This document shows, one piece after another, positions 1-5,571 of a stretch of DNA of 6,459 nucleotides. The notes under the pieces were generated by a model. The model worked only from the letters and a program-made list of their open reading frames with translations. It was not told the DNA's origin and searched no databases. Source of the stretch: Nanobdellota archaeon (GTDB taxonomy: Archaea > Nanobdellota > Nanobdellia > Pacearchaeales > GW2011-AR1); assembly GCA_018897135.1 (NCBI GenBank), contig JAHILJ010000034.1, forward strand, positions 1 to 6,459. The letters run 5' to 3'. Within the stretch, counting starts at the first letter, position 1; each line of letters begins with the position of its first letter. Both the position numbers and the translations under genes were made by a program.

Positions 1-1874
1 CTTCCTGAACCGCCTTGTCTTTGACCGCCGAGGTCTGTTGGGAGTTGAGAAAATCCTGCGCCAAAAGTTTGGTAATTAATATCTGGTAAAATTTGACCAT
101 AACCACCTAAATAGCCTTGCTGTAATCCAAGGGCTTGATTCCAGTAAGGTCCGGTTCCTGTGGAATACATTGGAGAGCCAAGGCCTTCTAATGTTTCTTT
201 AAATGGGTTTGTTTTAAAATGCTGCCACCAATTTCCTGCTTCAATAATTTTTTTTGCTTCAAAACCTTTTTGCCCAAGTTTTTCCATAATTTCTTTCATA
301 GGAACATTTCCCATGCCCATTGGAAGTTCTGTGTGTTCCATTCCAAAATTATCAGAAAGATGAACATGTTTTACAAAAGGTGCGATTTTTTCTGTTTCTT
401 TAATAATTGTCTTTTCGTCAAAGCCCTGTTTTCTCAACATATTAATGTGACCAACATCCCAAGTTGCACCAATGAATTTTTCTGCTGTTTTCTCAGCTTG
501 CTTTTGGTTCATGCCTTCATCTTTAACAAGTTGTTCTGCAAATTTTTCCCTAGATTTTACAACTAAATTTTTCAAATCTTCGCCCGTGCTTAATGCAAAA
601 CCAGAAGGAGGATTTTCAATGCAAATTAAAGGTGCTTTATCTTTGAATTTTTTATAAGAATTAAAAGCTGCATTACCAAAAGTTTTTGATGCTTGGTCTG
701 TTGCAAACTGTTCAATTGGAACGAACATTTTTGGTGCAAGTCTATTTGAAGATTCTTGAAGTTCTACTAAAAGTTTATGCATTGCCTGTGACTGCCCTGT
801 AACCCCTTTACTTTCTTCTAAATCTTTTTTATATTGTTCATTTAATTCAATTAATTTTCTCTTTTGAACTTCATCTCCAAATTCATAAGCTTTACTAAAA
901 ATATTGTTTGCTGTTGTATTTATTTCACTTAAATAATTCTGAGCATCTTGAACTTTCAAATATGTTTGTTGTTGGGAGGGATTTAAGTCAGGTTTTTTTC
1001 CTTGTCTTTCAGCTTCCTGAATATAAGGCATTAAGTAACTAATCTGAGCTGCGTTGTTGTTGAGAATTTCGTCTGCTCTTTCTTTATTAAAAAATAATTG
1101 AGAAATTTTATTATTCCATTCAGAATCATTTGCAACTTTCAAATTTCTTTCTGGAGAGTAAACCCTTCCTTTTTCAAGAGAAATTTTTTCATGATATTTT
1201 TCAGGGGAATTTCTTATTTGGTCCTCTGTTATTTCTCCTCTAAGTAACTTTTCTTCTATTTCTGGTTTTAAATGCTCTTCTCTTCCAGGATAAAATTTTC
1301 TTTCTTCTCTAAGAGGAATCATTTGTCCTGATTCTCTATTAATTGCAATTAGTTGTTTTGCTTGCCCAAGCTTTCCTTTTTCTGAATCTGGAATTTCTTT
1401 CCATTCTGAACCTGGGATTCCTTCTGCAGAATGAAACACCACTGGAATGTTTCCGTTCGGATCAAGTTCTTTACTTCGAGAAATAACATCTGTTATTTTT
1501 CTTTCAGATGCTTCTCTGTTTAATTCGCTAAATCCTTGTTGAGTTATTCCTGCAGTGTCTATTACAGGGCCGTGGACAGAAACTTCTGCTCCGATTAATT
1601 TATTTAATTGAGCTAGTTCTTTAAAATGTTGTTTTGGAATTGCGTCGAAAATCTCTGGGCTTACTAAAGCAAGTTCCATATGTTTTACACCAGAGGAAAG
1701 TTTTGTAGAAGCGTCCTTGATTATATTCGCTGTTCGAGGATCTGTGGTCATTCCCAAACTTCTGCTCGCAATGTGATATCCTCCTAAATTACTTGAATAT
1801 GATTTTTCTGGGTCTAAAGAAGAATAACCTCCTTGGTAAATTTCATTAATCTTATAACCACCTACTTTTGCCAT
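1..1874 (-). CDS. TIM-barrel protein, xylose isomerase/endonuclease IV-like, partial at 3' end
   Basis: An open frame of 624 codons starts at ATG 1874-1872 and runs off the left edge, so the C-terminus is missing. Motifs of the AP-endonuclease-2/xylose-isomerase TIM-barrel superfamily appear in order: VHGP (H101), VVFHS (H148), CIENP (E420), WDVGH (D473, H476), KHVHLSDN (H503, H505, D508) and IIEAG (E545). The D-x-x-H pair and the roughly 42-residue gap from H503 to E545 resemble endonuclease IV. The third-metal D-x-H of that enzyme falls at E516-L-P518, so true AP endonuclease activity is doubtful. Between H148 and E420 lies an insertion of about 235 residues beyond the usual spacing, rich in charged helices. 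The last visible residues are Gly/Gln-rich. The start is supported by a TATA box 26 nt upstream. A sugar-phosphate isomerase-like or non-catalytic role is possible; the fold call is firm, the substrate unknown. Similar proteins seem, from memory, widespread in DPANN archaea. Confidence 0.8.
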   Translation of the reverse strand, partial: MAKVGGYKINEIYQGGYSSLDPEKSYSSNLGGYHIASRSLGMTTDPRTANIIKDASTKLSSGVKHMELALVSPEIFDAIPKQHFKELAQLNKLIGAEVSVHGPVIDTAGITQQGFSELNREASERKITDVISRSKELDPNGNIPVVFHSAEGIPGSEWKEIPDSEKGKLGQAKQLIAINRESGQMIPLREERKFYPGREEHLKPEIEEKLLRGEITEDQIRNSPEKYHEKISLEKGRVYSPERNLKVANDSEWNNKISQLFFNKERADEILNNNAAQISYLMPYIQEAERQGKKPDLNPSQQQTYLKVQDAQNYLSEINTTANNIFSKAYEFGDEVQKRKLIELNEQYKKDLEESKGVTGQSQAMHKLLVELQESSNRLAPKMFVPIEQFATDQASKTFGNAAFNSYKKFKDKAPLICIENPPSGFALSTGEDLKNLVVKSREKFAEQLVKDEGMNQKQAEKTAEKFIGATWDVGHINMLRKQGFDEKTIIKETEKIAPFVKHVHLSDNFGMEHTELPMGMGNVPMKEIMEKLGQKGFEAKKIIEAGNWWQHFKTNPFKETLEGLGSPMYSTGTGPYWNQALGLQQGYLGGYGQILPDINYQTFGAGFSQLPTDLGGQRQGGSG

Positions 1875-1893
1875 TTCTAATTAAAAGAAAACT

Positions 1894-1906
1894 AATTTAT
1901 ATAATT
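1894..1906 (-). promoter_or_regulatory. TATA box of the TIM-barrel gene
   Basis: On the minus strand this reads AATTATATAAATT, centred about 26 nt before the A of the start codon at 1874. That spacing puts the transcription start at or next to the ATG, so the mRNA would be leaderless. No Shine-Dalgarno sequence precedes the ATG. Confidence 0.6.
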
Positions 1907-2067
1907 ATTGTTAGCTTTGACTTGGGGGTTTATGGGCATATATGATGTCATGTCTTACACATAAATTTGGTTCATTTCATTCACATTTAATGAATTTTGC
2001 CAAACTTCGTCAAGCCAAAATTTTGAAGAAAGTAATTAAGTAAATTATATTTTAGATATTAATAATT

Positions 2068-2190
2068 TTAGCGACGGAAAAATCTGCGGGACGCGATTTT
2101 GGAGTTATATTAATTTGAGCAAATCAGCCTTGAGCACTATCTTAAAGAATGGTTGATAAGGGAAACCTTGGTTTCCTTTATGTTACGAAC
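2068..2190 (+). ncRNA. Candidate small structured RNA (boundaries guessed)
   Basis: A TATA-like stretch at 2042-2054 would place a transcription start near 2072, where local G+C rises sharply in an AT-rich setting. Two hairpins follow. In the first, 2079-2084 plus 2086-2088 pair with 2092-2100 (AAAATC and GCG against CGC and GATTTT, one bulged T, GGA loop). In the second, 2156-2166 pair with 2171-2181 around a CTTG loop, containing one G-T pair. No known RNA family was recognised. The hairpins could instead be operators or leftovers of older sequence. Confidence 0.25.
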
Positions 2191-2212
2191 TCTAAATTGT
2201 GTGAAAAGAAGA

Positions 2213-2221
2213 ACATATAAA
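2213..2221 (+). promoter_or_regulatory. TATA box of the small plus-strand gene at 2244
   Basis: ACATATAAA lies about 27 nt upstream of the ATG at 2244, preceded by a purine-rich stretch (GAAAAGAAGAA) that could serve as a TFB recognition element. The spacing fits a leaderless transcript starting at 2244. This supports the upstream ATG, rather than the GTG at 2352, as the original start. Confidence 0.55.
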
Positions 2222-2243
2222 CTGTGTTTATTTTCTTTTTTTT

Positions 2244-2567
2244 ATGAATTTGGATTTAAAATTAGTTATTGAATCTTCAACTGAATTGCTTAATCGTTTA
2301 AAGTAGCCAGTCTCTGAACAAGGTTATACGAATCTTCAAGTTAGGTATTCTGTGACTGCTTGGGAAAAAGAGCAACAATCTGTATTGTATGTTTCTGTAG
2401 AATATGGGCATCTTTTATGGGAAACGAAAGACAATAAATCCGCGATAAAAAAAATAGTTCCTAAAAAATTCGATTATAATGGTTTAACAAGTAAAGTAAA
2501 ACTTGAATTTGTTCAATTACCTTCTAGAGTAAAAAATCAACTAAGAGCTTCAAGACAATACAACTAA
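2244..2567 (+). pseudogene. Small hypothetical protein gene interrupted by in-frame TAG (codon 21)
   Basis: From ATG 2244 the frame reads MNLDLKLVIESSTELLNRLK, meets TAG at 2304-2306, and continues in the same frame as PVSEQGYTNLQV... to TAA at 2565-2567, 107 codons in all. Sequence on both sides of the TAG looks like normal coding sequence, and a TATA box sits 27 nt before the ATG, so this appears to be one gene with a single nonsense codon. A 71-residue product could start at GTG 2352, but no ribosome binding site precedes it and only a poor TATA-like GTTATAC lies about 27 nt upstream. No domain was recognised; the product would be a small mixed alpha/beta basic protein with no membrane segment or cysteines. 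AAG or CAG to TAG would be a one-base change. TAG readthrough, such as pyrrolysine insertion, cannot be excluded but has no other support here. Confidence 0.6.
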
Positions 2568-2571
2568 CCTC

Positions 2572-2631
2572 CTAAGTATAACTTGCCATGCCGTGTGCTT
2601 TTTTGTAAACGTCGAATAAACCAAAGAATAT
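2572..2631 (-). pseudogene. Remnant copy of the 3' end of the 470-residue protein gene
   Basis: On the minus strand this reads I-F-F-G-L-F-D followed by VYKKAHGMASYT and a TAG stop, matching residues 452-470 of the protein encoded at 3674-5086 with one substitution (M to F). A TAA stop lies directly upstream in frame (2632-2634), so no longer product is possible. The last 13 codons are identical in DNA to the intact gene. The four codons just before them (F, G, L, F) differ only synonymously, showing that this copy came from a sequence once under coding selection and not from a very recent duplication. It starts five bases after the stop of the interrupted gene on the other strand. Confidence 0.75.
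2573..2613. repeat. 41-bp direct repeat, left copy
   Basis: This begins TAAGTATAACTTGCC and ends TAAACGTC, and is identical over 41 bases to 3675-3715 in the same orientation, 1102 bp away. The right copy is the coding 3' end of the 470-residue gene. The two copies bracket the NYN and 102-residue genes. Confidence 0.9.
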
Positions 2632-2666
2632 TTAAAGATTAAAGATATTCTATTATTAATATATTC

Positions 2667-2707
2667 CCCGGTATGGTCTTCGGGCAATGCCGGGCAGTTT
2701 TATTTTT
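2667..2707 (+). terminator. GC-rich UUCG-capped hairpin followed by a T tract
   Basis: CCCGGTAT (2667-2674) pairs with ATGCCGGG (2687-2694) with one G-T pair. After a G-A mismatch, GTC (2676-2678) pairs with GGC (2683-2685) around a TTCG tetraloop closed by C-G. The stem is followed by GTTTTATTTTT (2697-2707). This is the layout of a bacterial-type intrinsic terminator and would end transcripts from the plus-strand gene at 2244. Because it lies directly after the stop of the NYN gene on the other strand, it may also shield that gene, although no T tract follows in that direction. Confidence 0.65.
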
Positions 2708-3230
2708 ACAAGTCCTTAACTAAATCATTCATATAAATAAAATCGTCACAAGTTTTCTTTAATGATGCTGAAGAACTACTTTTAAAATAAGCATTTATTA
2801 TTTTCTTTCCTAATTTTTGGACTTTCTTAATTGCAGGAACAAAATCTTCATCTCCAGAAACAATTATTGCAGAATCATATAAATTTTCATAAGCTCCTGA
2901 AACTAAATCAACTGTTAAATGAACATCATCGCCTTTTACATCAAAAACATAATTTCCGTTTTTCCTTTTATGTTTTCTTAGTTTGCAAAGCACAACATTA
3001 AAGTCGGGAATTTTTCTTAATTCATTGAAGAATTTTTGTTGCTCCCAGTAGGTCTTAGGATTTACTTGTATGTTTAATGGAGCATTATAATAAAATGTGG
3101 AAATAAGCATTTTATCTTTTGCCAATAACTGAAGAAGTTTTTGAAAATCTATTCTGTCAATTTTTAGATTCTTTAAACTATAATAAAGATTACTTCCATC
3201 AATAAAAATCGTCACTCTTTCTTTTGTCAT
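2706..3230 (-). CDS. NYN-domain (LabA/PIN-like) predicted ribonuclease
   Basis: The 174-residue protein is essentially one NYN domain, the PIN-like metal-dependent nuclease fold. Strand 1 carries FIDGSN (D11, N14). A central KGDDVHLTVDLV supplies D101, D102 and D108. The typical IIVSGDEDFVPAI supplies D127 and D129. These acidic residues are the expected Mg-binding catalytic set, so an active RNase is plausible. A lysine/arginine patch (residues 83-90) could contact RNA. The C-terminal helix follows a short serine run (151-154). There is no signal peptide or membrane segment, so it should be cytoplasmic. The length is typical for stand-alone NYN proteins. The start has a TATA box 25 nt upstream. 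The gene lies between two 41-bp repeats with a 102-residue unknown gene upstream; roles in RNA turnover, toxin-like defence or element maintenance are all open. Confidence 0.88.
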   Translation of the reverse strand: MTKERVTIFIDGSNLYYSLKNLKIDRIDFQKLLQLLAKDKMLISTFYYNAPLNIQVNPKTYWEQQKFFNELRKIPDFNVVLCKLRKHKRKNGNYVFDVKGDDVHLTVDLVSGAYENLYDSAIIVSGDEDFVPAIKKVQKLGKKIINAYFKSSSSASLKKTCDDFIYMNDLVKDL

Positions 3231-3249
3231 AGAATTAGATGGAAAATTG

Positions 3250-3260
3250 AATTATAAGTT
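3250..3260 (-). promoter_or_regulatory. TATA box of the NYN gene
   Basis: The minus strand reads AACTTATAATT, centred 25 nt before the ATG at 3230, implying a leaderless mRNA. It suggests the NYN gene can be transcribed on its own and not only by readthrough from the 102-residue gene 76 bp upstream. Confidence 0.5.
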
Positions 3261-3306
3261 TTGTGTTAATTTGTAAAAGAAGAATAATTATTTAAGGGTT
3301 TTGATG

Positions 3307-3615
3307 TTAGGATAAGCCTATTTCATATTCCCTTTCTTTAAGAGAAATTACGAATTTTTGACTATTAAAAAATGCTCTATTAAAAACTGCTGGATCTCCT
3401 CCTTGATAATCTTTCCCTTTAAGATGTATTGATTTTAAACCATTTTCAGAAGGAGAATAAATTACTGTTATTGTTAAAGGATGAAAAGGGGAAACCTTTG
3501 CATGAACCTCTGAACCTTCAATAAAATAAGAATCTAAAAAAATTTCCATGTCTTTTTTTAATCTTTCTCTATGAGATTCTACACAATCAAAAGATATTTC
3601 TTCCAATTTTATCAT
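3307..3615 (-). CDS. Hypothetical protein, 102 residues
   Basis: No family was recognised. The protein begins MIKLEEISFD, has a charged helix at about residues 12-28, then alternating hydrophobic strands (37-42, 47-54, 61-66, 87-99), suggesting a small alpha/beta fold. There is one cysteine (C11), no membrane segment and no signal peptide. The ATG at 3615 is preceded by a weak TATA-like element 25 nt upstream and no Shine-Dalgarno sequence. It lies 58 bp after the stop of the 470-residue gene and 76 bp before the NYN gene, all on one strand, and sits with the NYN gene between the 41-bp repeats. It could be a partner or antitoxin-like companion of the nuclease, but nothing in the sequence shows that. 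Confidence 0.7.
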   Translation of the reverse strand: MIKLEEISFDCVESHRERLKKDMEIFLDSYFIEGSEVHAKVSPFHPLTITVIYSPSENGLKSIHLKGKDYQGGDPAVFNRAFFNSQKFVISLKEREYEIGLS

Positions 3616-3635
3616 AAACTAATGATAAAGAATTT

Positions 3636-3644
3636 CTTTAAAAG
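3636..3644 (-). promoter_or_regulatory. Weak TATA-like element of the 102-residue protein gene
   Basis: The minus strand reads CTTTTAAAG, centred about 25 nt before the ATG at 3615. The position fits a leaderless start, but the sequence is a poorer TATA match than its neighbours. A stronger AT-only stretch at 3656-3667 lies too far upstream for a leaderless start and could give a leader of about 20 nt. Confidence 0.3.
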
Positions 3645-3673
3645 AATTTGTATTCTATAATATATATTTCCCT

Positions 3674-5086
3674 TTAAGTATAACTTGCCATGCCGTGTGC
3701 TTTTTTGTAAACGTCAAATAGGCCGAACATTATTGTGCTTGCGTCTTGTCCTGCGAATTTTCTGAGGTGCTCTTTTTCAATCCAACTATCTGGAATAACA
3801 ACAACATCTTTTTTTCCTGATTGTTTTGATTCTGATTTTTTTGGTTTAGATTCTTCAGAAGAATTGTTGTATTTTCCTATTAAAGCTAAAAAGGGATTTG
3901 CACCACTATCTGATTTCTTTTTTTCAGCTTTTTCTTTTTCCTGAGAATCTTCGTCTAAAAAGAAATTAATTTCTTCTTGAAGTTGTTCTAAACTTTCTCC
4001 TGCAGAATTTTCAATAAGTTTTAGAACTTCACTAACATCTGATTTTTCAAGTTCTTGATTTAACGCGTCTAATTCGTCTTGGTTTAATGCATATGCTTTG
4101 AAAGTTACTTCTGTTCTGCCTCCGAAAACATAATGAGATTGACCACCAGCTCTTTGAGGAATTCCTCTAAAATTAAATTGAGCTAAAATACAACTATAAT
4201 AATCTCTATTTGTTTTTAATTTTTGAAAATCTCTCGGTAAATCCCCAGCAATTGCTAATTGTTTTACATCTATTTTTTTCTTTCCTAACAAAGTTAATTC
4301 TAAAAGTAAGGTGTTGAAAGTTTTTACAAGAGCTGCGTTTCTGTCTTGGGATTTCATTTCAAGTTGAGATGCTGCTTTCAAATAAGGTTTTGCCCAACGA
4401 GAATAAAGTTTTAAACTATTAACCTGACTTCGCAAATAAGTTTTTTCCATTTCATATCTTTTTCTTAATTCACTTTCAGATTCTTTAACCCAAATATTAA
4501 ATTCAAAAATTCTTGGTTTTAAAATTCGCTTAACTCTGTCATTTAAATCAATCTTGTCGACGTCTTTTTCAGTTTTTACTGCAAGAAATGCGTCCAACAA
4601 AGTTGTGAAACCTGCTTGACCAAGGCCCATTGCTTTAAGAGAAGAATTTCCTTTTATTGTATCTACTTTGTCCATCCAGATTTGTTTTAAACTTAAAATT
4701 GCAGATTCTACTCTGTCCTTGTCTTCTGATTTTAATGCAGAATAATGTTCTAACCTCATTCGGAAATCTTTTAAATCATAAATTATATTTAGCACGCTTC
4801 GCAAAACAGTGTTCACATCGCCGAGAATTTTTGAACCTTGCTGTTGCATTATTGTTGCTCGCTGGCCAAGTTCTGCAAAATGCCCTGAACCTGGTGAAGA
4901 TGTAAAACTATCTACAAGTTTTTCTGGCGCAAGGCCTAAGTCATTCATTAAATCTAAAATAAAAAAGTAAACTGGCTCGAGTGTTTCAGATGTTGAATCG
5001 TAAATTAATTTGTGTTCTGATTCTGGACCTGCTTTTTTTTTATAATATGGGCTCACCTTTTCAATTAATTCATAAATTTCTGCCAT
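3674..5086 (-). CDS. Hypothetical protein, 470 residues, mostly helical (probably DPANN-conserved)
   Basis: No named domain was recognised. Residues 30-265 are predominantly helical with long amphipathic, coiled-coil-prone stretches. They include a polar motif SPGSGHFAELGQRATIMQQQ (residues 64-83) and a basic segment around 185-240 rich in R, K and aromatics. A short strand-rich part follows (302-332: FNFRG...HYVFGGRTEVTF), then an acidic helix (336-380), a Lys/Ser/Glu low-complexity linker (381-426) and a conserved-looking tail from 428 ending HGMASYT. There is no signal peptide or membrane helix, so a cytoplasmic scaffold or structural role is a guess. From memory similar proteins occur in DPANN genomes without assigned function. 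The final 13 codons use C-ending Asp, Tyr, His and Gly codons, unlike most of the gene, and are duplicated at 2573-2613. It is divergent from the coiled-coil gene at 5168. Confidence 0.85.
   Translation of the reverse strand: MAEIYELIEKVSPYYKKKAGPESEHKLIYDSTSETLEPVYFFILDLMNDLGLAPEKLVDSFTSSPGSGHFAELGQRATIMQQQGSKILGDVNTVLRSVLNIIYDLKDFRMRLEHYSALKSEDKDRVESAILSLKQIWMDKVDTIKGNSSLKAMGLGQAGFTTLLDAFLAVKTEKDVDKIDLNDRVKRILKPRIFEFNIWVKESESELRKRYEMEKTYLRSQVNSLKLYSRWAKPYLKAASQLEMKSQDRNAALVKTFNTLLLELTLLGKKKIDVKQLAIAGDLPRDFQKLKTNRDYYSCILAQFNFRGIPQRAGGQSHYVFGGRTEVTFKAYALNQDELDALNQELEKSDVSEVLKLIENSAGESLEQLQEEINFFLDEDSQEKEKAEKKKSDSGANPFLALIGKYNNSSEESKPKKSESKQSGKKDVVVIPDSWIEKEHLRKFAGQDASTIMFGLFDVYKKAHGMASYT
3675..3715. 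repeat. 41-bp direct repeat, right copy (inside 3' end of the 470-residue gene)
   Basis: Identical to 2573-2613. It covers codons 458-470 and the first two bases of the stop codon of the 470-residue gene. Identity falls abruptly beyond both ends, although 13 of the next 19 bases on the gene side still match, in a pattern that preserves the protein. Confidence 0.9.
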
Positions 5087-5106
5087 AAAAAAAATAAGTA
5101 AGTTGT

Positions 5107-5116
5107 GTTAAAAAAG
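5107..5116 (-). promoter_or_regulatory. Weak TATA-like element of the 470-residue protein gene
   Basis: The minus strand reads CTTTTTTAAC, centred about 25 nt before the ATG at 5086, the right place for a leaderless start but a poor TATA sequence. It shares the 81-bp intergenic region with the divergent promoter at 5137-5147. Confidence 0.3.
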
Positions 5117-5136
5117 GTTTCTAATCATCACAACAA

Positions 5137-5147
5137 ATTATAAAAAC
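5137..5147 (+). promoter_or_regulatory. TATA box of the coiled-coil protein gene
   Basis: AATTATAAAAA is centred 26 nt before the ATG at 5168 but only about 11 nt before the ATG at 5153. This spacing selects 5168 as the true start and predicts a leaderless mRNA. Confidence 0.55.
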
Positions 5148-5167
5148 AAGCTATGTGTTTATTTAGC

Positions 5168-5512
5168 ATGGGATTGTTTAATAAGAACAGAAATAAGGTT
5201 GTTGATTTGACTGCACACTTTGAAAAACAAAAAGAAAAAGCAGATCAAATGAGGGCTTTTGCTAAAGAATCTCAGCAACCGGAAACAAATGCTTTTGATT
5301 TTCTTGGGAACTTAGCTTCAAGTGCGGGCTCAAATTCTGCAACAGAAAATTCTGAATATGTTGATGTTTCTGGAAATTATGAAGAGAAAAAAACAAAGCT
5401 CGCGAAACGACTTTTAGATATGACAAATAAAATGGAAGATTTGTCGAACCAAATTTATCATTTACAGCAAAGAATTGAACTTCTTGAAAGAAAATCTGGA
5501 ATTCGGGGTTGA
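5168..5512 (+). CDS. Small hypothetical coiled-coil protein, 114 residues
   Basis: The start at 5168 (MGLFNKNRNK) is preferred over the in-frame ATG at 5153 because the TATA box is 26 nt upstream of 5168. The protein has a short basic N-terminus followed by VVDLTAHFEK, a charged helix to about residue 38, a serine/asparagine-rich low-complexity linker (50-70), and a C-terminal coiled coil at about 72-109 with heptad leucines and isoleucines (LAKRLLDMTNKM, IYHLQQRIELL). There is no membrane segment and no cysteine. It probably oligomerises through the coiled coil. From memory, small proteins with a VVDLT start and a similar coiled-coil end recur in DPANN genomes; no function is known to me. 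It is divergent from the 470-residue gene, which also has coiled-coil potential, so a physical partnership is conceivable but unproven. Confidence 0.8.
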   Translation: MGLFNKNRNKVVDLTAHFEKQKEKADQMRAFAKESQQPETNAFDFLGNLASSAGSNSATENSEYVDVSGNYEEKKTKLAKRLLDMTNKMEDLSNQIYHLQQRIELLERKSGIRG

Positions 5513-5524
5513 TTGAATGAAAGA

Positions 5525-5534
5525 TTTATATAAT
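5525..5534 (+). promoter_or_regulatory. TATA box of the Cys/His-rich protein and PP-loop operon
   Basis: TTTATATAAT, preceded by GAAAGA, lies about 42 nt before the ATG at 5572. A start about 25 nt downstream would leave a leader of some 17-20 nt that still contains the GGAG ribosome binding site at 5558-5561. This operon therefore appears leadered, unlike most genes here. Confidence 0.55.
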
Positions 5535-5571
5535 GTTTATTTTCCAAAAATATACATGGAGCAAATAAAAA

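Larger units (their letters stand above)
1875..2243. other. Intergenic region without a convincing protein gene
   Basis: This 369-bp stretch separates two divergently transcribed genes. It holds the TATA box of the TIM-barrel gene (1894-1906), a TATA box for the plus-strand gene at 2244, and between them two stable hairpins (2079-2100 and 2156-2181), annotated as a candidate small RNA. A 17-codon frame at 1990-2043 (starting MNFAKLRQAK, rich in lysine) has a weak TATA-like stretch about 26 nt upstream, but is too short to call a gene. No tRNA features or box C/D pairs were recognised. Confidence 0.5.

Noticed and set aside
160..657. Three overlapping plus-strand open frames
   Set aside because: They lie antisense to the TIM-barrel gene, whose frame carries the family motifs. 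Their own translations are Phe/Ser/Cys-rich, as expected for shadow frames.
1990..2043. 17-codon basic open frame with a TATA-like stretch upstream
   Set aside because: Too short, and TATA-like stretches are common by chance at this base composition. No homology can be judged.
1921..2190. Possible tRNA or box C/D RNA in the intergenic region
   Set aside because: No T-loop GGTTCGA-type sequence, no cloverleaf pairing and no matched C (RTGATGA) and D (CTGA) boxes were found.
2573..3715. Direct repeats as a CRISPR array or transposon ends
   Set aside because: There are only two copies, 1102 bp apart, in direct orientation and with genes between. They are not short regularly spaced repeats, and no terminal inverted repeats or transposase were seen.
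3735..4905. Plus-strand open frames opposite the 470-residue gene
   Set aside because: Shadow frames with Phe/Leu/Cys-rich translations and no promoter or ribosome binding site.
5153..5167. Upstream ATG extending the coiled-coil protein by five residues
   Set aside because: The TATA box is only about 11 nt from this ATG but 26 nt from the ATG at 5168, so the shorter start is preferred.
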